A stretch of 64,000 nt of DNA, from contig NC_087071.1 of NCBI RefSeq assembly GCF_963678635.1, forward strand, positions 43,821,095 to 43,885,094, in the 5' to 3' direction. The DNA comes from Symsagittifera roscoffensis (lineage: Eukaryota > Xenacoelomorpha > Acoela > Convolutidae). The notes under the pieces are model-generated. The model searched no databases and was not told the origin of the DNA. It worked only from the letters and a program-made list of their open reading frames with translations. The position numbers and the translations under genes are program-made. Shown here one piece after another: positions 57,656 through 64,000 of the stretch (position 1 is the stretch's first letter; the number at the start of each line of letters is the position of its first letter).

Positions 57656-58128
57656 GAAGTGTGTAATATGCGGCCATTCGACCGATACAATATAGGCCAA
57701 AAAAACAAAAAGTCGATAAGAAAATGAAATGAAAAATTTAAACTAACTTTTTTATAACGTTTTAAGCATCTTGTGCAATCCAGATAAGAGCATAAAGTTA
57801 CGTTTTCCTTGAAATTACTCGAACTTATGCCTCTAAAAGAGGACCAAGCATAATAAGCCGAAAAAGGACAAAAAAAACATAAAATTTTAACAAATGGATT
57901 TGGAAAAATCACAACCAACATAAGAAGTAATTTTTTGAAAATGACGGATTTTTCAAACGACATGCTCAACCATGCTTAATATTTGCAACCGAGAGTAGAA
58001 GAGGAGTAGGATTTGAGGAGTAGGAGGACGAAGAGGTGAAGTAGCCCAAAGGTGACTCCTGTGGACTGAGTTGTTTACGGGGAAAAAACCAAGTACCCGA
58101 TTGCAATTTCTTTGCTTATTGCAAGGGT
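57656..58128. other. No recognisable gene
   Basis: A long minus-strand frame (57969-57469) crosses this stretch and the R2 copy, but it is Phe/Leu/Lys-rich without motifs. Its first half is ordinary AT-rich sequence. Confidence 0.4.
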
Positions 58129-58129
58129 A

Positions 58130-58640
58130 AAGAGTAATGAACGTAGTGAAGACTCTTATATGGGTCTTGCTGATTGTTTACTTATTTTTTTTTCAGGAAA
58201 AAATTCTTAAATATTGATGCACTTAAATATATATGCACTTTTCGAGTTGAATTTAATTTCATATGCCCAAAGCGACGTAAGAGCACTCTCCAAATATGAG
58301 CGTACAAATGGCGCAAAAACTCGTGAAGGATTTCTCGTTTTGAAAGTGGAATTTAATTTTCAGATTTACAGCGGAAGAAAAACTTGACCTGCTGATCAAG
58401 TTTTCTCAAGTTGGGTTAATGTTATGAAAAAAGCGCCAATCGTAAATCGTTCTACAAATTCAAAGAGCTGAACTGTCATCTATTTTTTTCTTTTGATTTC
58501 GAAAGTTGAGATTTTTCAACCAAATCAGTGGTTTTTTTATGTTTACATTTATTACTTTTTTTCAATCTTCGATTGGCTACGTTTTAGAGTTGATTTTTGG
58601 TTTCTTTTCAAGTTCGTTCAAATTCATTAGCTAAAAAGAA
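58130..58640 (+). repeat. Repeat R1, copy 9
   Basis: Well-preserved head hairpin AAGAGT..ACTCTT, R1b middle (TATTGATGCACTTAAATATA) and full tail. Confidence 0.85.
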
Positions 58641-58780
58641 ATAAAATTTACACTCTAATCCTCAATCGGCTCTTTTTTTAAGTTCCCCAGCATGCGAAAT
58701 AAATTCCTTGTCCGCATATTCCAATTGTTACAAAAACTAGCTTCAGGACTTATTACGCCAGGATAAACACACTCTATCAC

Positions 58781-59082
58781 CTTCTTTGTGAGGTGGGGTG
58801 AGAGGGATAAAAAAAAGGCCCTCGATCCTTTGTTTGGTCCAGGTCCATACTGGTGTCGCTGGTCGTAGGGTGTCTGGTGTGCGCTGCCATCTGGTCTCGA
58901 GCGAGGAGGGGGTGGACTGGTGTCTGGTTTATGTGGCCGCAGCCGGGGCCATGCGCTGCATAATGAGCTTTATAGGCATCTGCATCTTCTGCGTCTACCT
59001 CATGAGTCCAGAGAGTGCCATATGTAGAATATCCACTGCCATAAGGTGTGTTGCGTATGGCCATAAGGTGTGTATGGTCATA
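58781..59082 (-). CDS. Possible GC-rich exon of an unrecognised gene
   Basis: This is the least AT-rich stretch of the right half of the window. On the minus strand, after an acceptor (CACACATAG), one frame is open for 100 codons: YDHTHLMAIRNTPYGSGYS, then TLWTHEVDAEDADAYKAHYA. A second frame reads SRPDGSAHQTPYDQRHQYGPGPN in its later half, like the Tyr/Gly/Pro-rich regions of transcription or RNA-binding proteins, so a frameshift near the middle is possible. The exon would end at AAG|GTGATA. The composition suggests a genuine host exon or captured gene fragment. No domain is recognised. Confidence 0.3.
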
Positions 59083-59153
59083 CTATGTGTGTACAAATTA
59101 GTATGGCAATGAGGTTTATGTCTAAGAAAAACTGTCTAAGAAAAGGTATATTG

Positions 59154-59277
59154 TTAAGAGTAAATTACGTAGTGAGTGCTCTTATATAGGTCTTGCTGAT
59201 TTTTTTTTCTGGAAAAATTCTTACAAGTTGTTCACGCTTAATTTTGGTTTTTCGCGGTTTAGCTTGTGATTTCTTTT
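59154..59277 (+). repeat. Repeat R1, copy 10 (truncated)
   Basis: Head through TTCGCGGTTTAGCTTGTGAT, cut where copy 11 begins. Copies 10-12 are head-to-tail. Confidence 0.8.
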
Positions 59278-59414
59278 ATGAGTAATGAGCGTAGAGATTA
59301 CTCTTATTTACGTCTTGCTGATTTATTTTGTTTTATTCTTTTTTTCAGGAAAAAGTCTTAAAATGTGTTCACGCTCAGTTTTGATCTTTCGCGGTTTGAC
59401 TTGTGATTTTTTTC
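59278..59414 (+). repeat. Repeat R1, copy 11 (truncated)
   Basis: ATGAGTAATGAGCGTAGAG head to CGCGGTTTGACTTGTGATTT, 137 bp, nearly identical to the start of copy 12, so it arose by recent local duplication. Confidence 0.85.
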
Positions 59415-59855
59415 ATGAGTAATGAGCGTAGAGTACTCTTTTTTACGTCTTGCTGATTTATTTTGTTTATTCTTTTTATCAGGAAAAAGTATTTAAATTT
59501 GCTCACGCTCAGTTTTGATCTTTCGCGATTTGGCTTGTGATTTTTTAAGTTTAGTGCATTTCCGTTGTTAAAGGGAAGGCAAATTCCACTATCGAACAGC
59601 AAAAGTGTAATAGTCACGAAAAACGTGATCGACTTCCGATTTCGAAAATGGAAATTGATTATCAGATTTCCAAGCGAAAATGTGTCAGTCAATTGTAACA
59701 AAAAAGTGTCCATAAAAATAGTTCTGCAAATTCAAAGAGCTTTAAGGCCATCTAATTATGTTCATCGAAAGTCATAAGTTGAAGGCTCTTGAAAAAACAA
59801 GTCAGTTCTTTTTTCGGTTTCCTTGCGTTCATGATTTTTTTCCAACTGTTAGTTC
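59415..59855 (+). repeat. Repeat R1, copy 12 (reference for R1a)
   Basis: Full R1a order: GAGTAATGAGCGTAGAGTACTC, GCTCACGCTCAGTTTTGATC, GGGAAGGCAAATTCCACTATC, AGTCACGAAAAACGTGATCGA, AAAGAGCTTTAAGGCCATCT, then TTCCTTGCGTTCATGA. Confidence 0.85.
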
Positions 59856-60210
59856 ACTATGTTCAAGTTCAGTATATTTTTTTTAGTAAAAAGAAGGCAA
59901 ACTCTATCGAACAGCAAAATTATAAAGGTCACGAAAAACGTGATCGCCTTCTTATCTCGAAAATGGATATTAATTATCAGACTTCTCGGCGAAAAAAGAA
60001 ATTTTGCTTATTGATCCAGTTTTCTCAAATTGGTTTAAATTGAACAAAAAAGTGGCCATCATAAAATGTTTCACAATTTCAAAATGCTTCAAGGCCATCT
60101 ATTTTTTTTCTTTGAATTCAAAAGTTGAAGGTTTTTGAAAAAAATTAAGTCTGCTTTTTTCTATTTCCTTGCGTTCATTACTCCTTTCAAACTGTCGTTT
60201 GGCTATGTAA
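59856..60210 (+). repeat. Repeat R1, copy 13 (headless)
   Basis: Starts within the R1a middle (GTTCAAGTTCAGTATATT, AGAAGGCAAACTCTATCGAA) and runs through the common tail to TTCCTTGCGTTCATTACTCC. Confidence 0.8.
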
Positions 60211-60760
60211 AATTTTACAAGCCTGGTTATCGGATGCCTTTTAGCTCGTGAGCTTACAATGTGAGACCCCTTAGCCTTAACGCTTTCAATGGGTTGGAAA
60301 ATTAGATACGTACTACTGACATGGATTCGATGCAAATCATTGTCAGGCATCTGTTTTTGGGAAACAGTAAAATAGCTCGGCTTTCATAGAGATCACAGTT
60401 TTTTTAGTAGTCGTGCAATAATTTTGCAATAACAATGCTAATTGCCTTCTGTAAATATGTAAAAGTATAGCGCGCGGTCTATGCGCAAAAAATATCGAAT
60501 ATATGTTTGGATTTTACCCTTACTAATTTGGAATTTTTGCTTACAGTAATGTTCTTTTTTTCATTTGTATTTGTTATTCTGCGATTAAATAAGACTGAAA
60601 TTCAGAGATTTCTCTGGTTGCTAGACATTTAGCAGGTTGGATGTTTACATTTGCTACTAGCAAATGTTATCAATTCGGAATAAAGATTTTTTCGGGTTAA
60701 CTTGTTTAACAGAATCAATTTCAATCACTTGTTTTGTTCATAATTAATTCAAAGTTCTTA
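60211..60760. other. No recognisable gene
   Basis: AT-rich spacer. A short piece with GGTTATCGGATGCC and GAGCTTACAATGTGAGACC (60225-60270) is more complex than its surroundings but encodes nothing recognisable. Confidence 0.4.
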
Positions 60761-60766
60761 GTCTCT

Positions 60767-60925
60767 CTTACACACTTAGCCTGGTGGTATCAAACACGCA
60801 ACGATCGTGAGTTCGAATCAGACCAGGAACTGTTTTTTTTTTCAAACTGGAAACCTTGCTTTTCAAAAAAATGTCGACCTATAGTTTGTCTGTTTATGTT
60901 TTGTCGGCTTAGTTGCCACATAGAG
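60767..60925 (+). repeat. tRNA-derived SINE-like element
   Basis: A box TTAGCCTGGTGGTA (60777-60790) and B box GAGTTCGAATC (60809-60819) have tRNA-like spacing. A T-run and a body with GTCGACCTATAGTTTG and TATGTTTTGTCGGCTTAG follow, shared with 30840-30925. The acceptor stem does not pair, so it is not a functional tRNA gene. Confidence 0.65.
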
Positions 60926-60984
60926 GATTTTTTTACTTGCACGCAATTTTCGTTGTAGTTGTTTTCCTTAAATGCATGTTTGAG

Positions 60985-61215
60985 GTCTTCCCGTTTAATA
61001 ATTTGATAATAAAACCAATTTATAAACAAATTGGTTTATTATCAAAATATGGTATGGTAAGACCTAAGACATGCATTTTTGTGCGTTTCAGGCCCTAAAA
61101 CGCACGAAACACCTCGTCTTAGGTCTTCCCGTACCATATTCTGATAATAAAACCAATTAGTTTTAAATTGGTTATATTTTCAAAATATGGTGGGGGAAGA
61201 CCTAAGAACCATTTT
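60985..61215. repeat. Nested palindromes (four alternating arms)
   Basis: The word GGTCTTCCCGT..ATAATAAAACCAATT (forward arm at 60986-61020 and 61114-61160) alternates with its inverse AATTGGTT..ATGGT..AAGACCTAAG (61029-61071 and 61167-61207). A smaller hairpin GTGCGTTT..AAAACGCAC (61081-61107) lies in the centre. The centre can pair as one hairpin of about 130 nt. It is probably two foldback or MITE units arranged head to head. Confidence 0.85.
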
Positions 61216-62770
61216 CGTGCGTTTTGAGAGTATATATTTTTTCAATTTTCTCCAATTGCTTTTCATTGTGTTTTTGGACGTGTTTTCTGCAAATAGAACA
61301 AGATTGTAGATAACAATTATTGTTTTTTAGTTAGTGGTTATCTTATCAATTTTCTTATAAAATTAAGGGATTTCACTTCCTGTCTGCTAGCTTGCACTGC
61401 TAATTTTATCTTGTATCGCGAGTGGTGAAAAACTCCGTTTCGCCTCTGTGTTTCTACTTCCTCTCCACTCGCTAGGTATTGGGTCGAACATTTAGACATT
61501 ATACAAGAAAACAACTACAAGAAAACTGTTTACAAGCTTATGTCTACTTTCTCCTATTTAGAGCTTCTTTTTTGCATTTGTGCTTACGGAGATGGGGCGT
61601 AAGAATTTGGACATTTTTTTCGGCTCAAACTGTTTTGCAGCTCAATTTTATTGCTTTAGCAGTCGTCTAAACTAGTGTTTTCTGCTCAGTATGGGTTTGA
61701 CAGTTTTTGTAATTTGATGCTTCTTTGAGACTGGCAATCTTAGTTCTCCGTATTTTTCCTTAAATTCACCCGCTTGACAAACAAACGTACAGAAAAAGTT
61801 TTCCAATTTTTTTTCTTCCTTGTTTCATAACATTTTTGGCTCAGTCTTGCCTCCTTTTTTGACCAGATGCCGTGCTATTCTTTGTTGTATCGAAAGTATT
61901 GGAAAGCTGCGCTCTGTCTGTGGGTTCATTTTTAAAAAATCAGTTTTTTTTGCGATTTAGTTATTTCCGATTCATGTTCTATCCGATAGCTTGCAATGCT
62001 GCGCTTGTGTTTTGACTTCTGGCTTAGTTTTTGTCCACTAGCTTATCAAGCCTTGTTTGTGATCTATCGCAATCGGTGCGAAATATTTTGAACTTTTAAT
62101 TCATTGGAATTTTTTTTTCTTATCTAAGATTTTTTAAATCCGTTTTGTCAAGAAATTTTGGTTAATTCGGGACCATATGCCAGAAGTTTTTTTTGAAGGC
62201 AGATAGTAAACCACTGATTCAAATGAATTATGAGCACGAGCAAATTTTATGAAGAAAAGAGAGGCAAAAAGCAACTAATAATGAGCAAAAGACCAAAATA
62301 TGAAGAAACTCCTTTTGTTCATTAAAATTTAAAAAAACTCTCGCATTAAGCTTCTCTTAAGAGTTAGTTTGCAATGCATTAACTGTTTCAAACTAATTTT
62401 AGAATGTTTTCGCTTGCTTTAAAAGTTGCAAATGAAAAACTTTTTTGCTAATTTTTTTTTTACATTCTGGATTACTTCGACACAAACCAGTCAGCTTGCA
62501 CGTATGTCAGAGCTAAAAAACACATAAATTTTCACATAGAGGTTCAGCACCAGTTGGAATACAAAAAAACATCATAACTAAAAAAACTATGATATAGAGG
62601 CGAATCTGCATTTTCCATTCAAAAGCAAAAATACGGCAAAAAGTTGTCCCAAGCGGTAACAAAAATCGAAAAAACGGAAAAAAAGTAAGACTACTAACAA
62701 ATATAAAATATGCCAGGTTCAAACCTCCGAACTAGAAAAAACAATTCAAGTTCTAGCATACAGAGAGTGT
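61216..62770. other. R2-like and other repeat pieces, no gene
   Basis: R2 end at 61412-61452 (TTGTATCGCGAGTGG, TTCGCCTCTGTGTTTC), with weaker relatives at 61885-61925 and 62060-62085. The word GGCTCAGTCTTGCCTCCTTT at 61840-61859 recurs at 63975-63994, at the window edge. No coding sequence is supported. Confidence 0.5.
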
Positions 62771-62774
62771 GTGC

Positions 62775-63190
62775 TTAAGAGTAATGAACGTAGTGAAGGC
62801 TCTTTTATAGGTTTTGCTGATTTTTTCTTTTGTTTTTTTAGGAAAAAGACTTGAAATATCGATGCACTTAGATATATATGAACTTTTTGAGTTCAATTGA
62901 AATTCATCTACTGAAAGTAATATAAAAAGCAATCGCCAAATACATTATTGCAAAAGGCGAGAAAATTCGTGAACGATTACTAGTTTGGAAAGTGGAATTT
63001 AAAATCCCCTCTGGTTGGGTTCAAGTCATCAAAAACGCGCCTCATAATTAATTATTAAAATTCAAAAAAGGGCATCTGTTTTTTCTTTTAATTTCAAAAA
63101 CTGAAATTTTTCAACAGAGGCAGTGTTCATTCATGTTTACTTGTGTTCACTATTTTGTCTTTTCCAATCTTTGATAAGCTATGTTCGATA
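62775..63190 (+). repeat. Repeat R1, copy 14
   Basis: AAGAGTAATGAACGTAGTGAAGG head, R1b middle (TCGATGCACTTAGATATATA) and a shortened tail. Confidence 0.8.
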
Positions 63191-64000
63191 GGCACCAAAC
63201 ACTAGCCACCAAATAACCAAATACAAACATGTACCAAATATGCAACAAACGTGAGCCAGATTTAATGCTGTTGCAGCAAAAAAAGGTGTAATGCTTTTGC
63301 TGCAAAAAAAACATCAAAAAAAAGCGTTTGTAGGTTTTGGTCTTAAGAAAATAATGTGAAGGTTATCGAATAGTGTGTGAAAACAGTAAGACTTCACTTT
63401 GTGAAAGAACAATATTTTTTATGAAAATAGCCAAGCATAACAAAACGTCTTGTTTCTTTTTTAAAATTGTTTGGTTAGTTTTGATGCATTTTTGAACAGA
63501 AAAAGAACACTTTTTTTGCTTCATATTATCCCATCTCGCAAGTTGTTAAATTTACGGGTTTATAACTCCTAATCTATGTCTTCGAAAATCAAAATTTTGC
63601 GCTGAGTGGTTCACTGTCGAACAAAAAATTTAGTTCTAAAATATAGTAAGAGTTCAATTAGTGAGAGTAAACGCAACCGGTTTTTCCGAACGCTTCATCT
63701 CAGATTTGATAGGTTAGTTCTTCAGAAAGTTCAAAAAGCTTCGAAACGACGGTCAAAAATTCAACAAGTTTTTTCCGAAATCTAATTTTTTTCTGAAAAG
63801 CAGGAGGTGGGCGCAAAATTAGACAAACGTTCCATACCCTGGTTTCTCGACAGATCTTTTAACCTGAGAACACGGTAGTTTTCAAACAAAAACAAAATTT
63901 TTCCAAAATTATGTGACAGCTTCGAACATATGACTTTTTTTTTCAATTTTTTTTCCATACTTTTTCCATTTTTCGGCTCAGTCTTGCCTCCTTTTTGGAC
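63191..64000. other. No recognisable gene to the window end
   Basis: AT-rich. CACCAAA/ACCAAATA words repeat at 63193-63245. The last 26 bases begin the repeat also found at 61836, so that element continues beyond the window. Confidence 0.4.

Noticed and set aside
57469-57969. 166-codon minus-strand frame
   Set aside because: Half of it is the R2 repeat and the rest is Phe/Leu-rich AT-biased sequence with no motif or splice context.
38348-59713. Similar minus-strand peptides in two R1 copies (38575-38348 and 59713-59375)
   Set aside because: Similarity follows from the DNA repeat; other copies have stops and shifts in this frame, so no R1 protein is supported.

Overview
The window is AT-rich nuclear DNA of an invertebrate animal. 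Genes are split by GT-AG introns, acceptors are T-rich, one gene has a polyadenylation signal, and most of the sequence is repeats and relics of eukaryotic transposons (Ty3/gypsy, LINE, Penelope-like, CACTA, MITE- and SINE-like). The phylum cannot be fixed from the sequence. Several ATGs lie 8-10 nt behind a strong splice acceptor, which would fit a lineage with spliced-leader trans-splicing, but that is inference.

1-11.4 kb: no convincing host gene. It holds a ~340 bp inverted repeat at the left edge, a strongly G-rich tract, two MITE-like inverted-repeat elements and a small hairpin repeat.
11.4-18.6 kb: a secreted copper monooxygenase of the peptidylglycine alpha-hydroxylating (PHM) family. 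A ~2.4-2.7 kb tandem duplication has doubled the 5' flank, the large first exon and part of intron 1. Only one set of exons 2-4 exists downstream, so the two first exons may be alternatives in one gene. Intron 3 carries a 21 bp minisatellite.
18.6-37 kb: a frameshifted fragment of an inactive serine-protease homologue (minus strand), a degenerate gypsy element, a 180 bp palindromic tandem array, tRNA-like SINE heads, a LINE reverse-transcriptase relic, and a Penelope-like element with a PHD-type finger inside its reverse transcriptase and a broken GIY-YIG domain.
37-47 kb: several repeat families. The most frequent (R1, 13 recognised copies to the end of the window) is always in the same orientation. 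A ~175 bp satellite lies at 45.8-46.75 kb.
47.2-53.9 kb: the most interesting part. Same-strand ORFs encode two related BEN-like proteins, a SUV4-20-like SET domain, and a CACTA/Tnp2-type transposase. SET and transposase lie in one continuous frame broken by a single TAA, and no usable ATG lies before the transposase core, so they probably form one SET-transposase protein. A tandem repeat resembling CACTA subterminal repeats follows. This looks like a DNA transposon carrying its own chromatin factors.
54.4-64 kb: an intact two-exon lysine-rich gene of unknown function, more R1 copies, a GC-richer possible minus-strand gene at 57.0-59.1 kb, nested palindromes at 61 kb, and repeats to the end.
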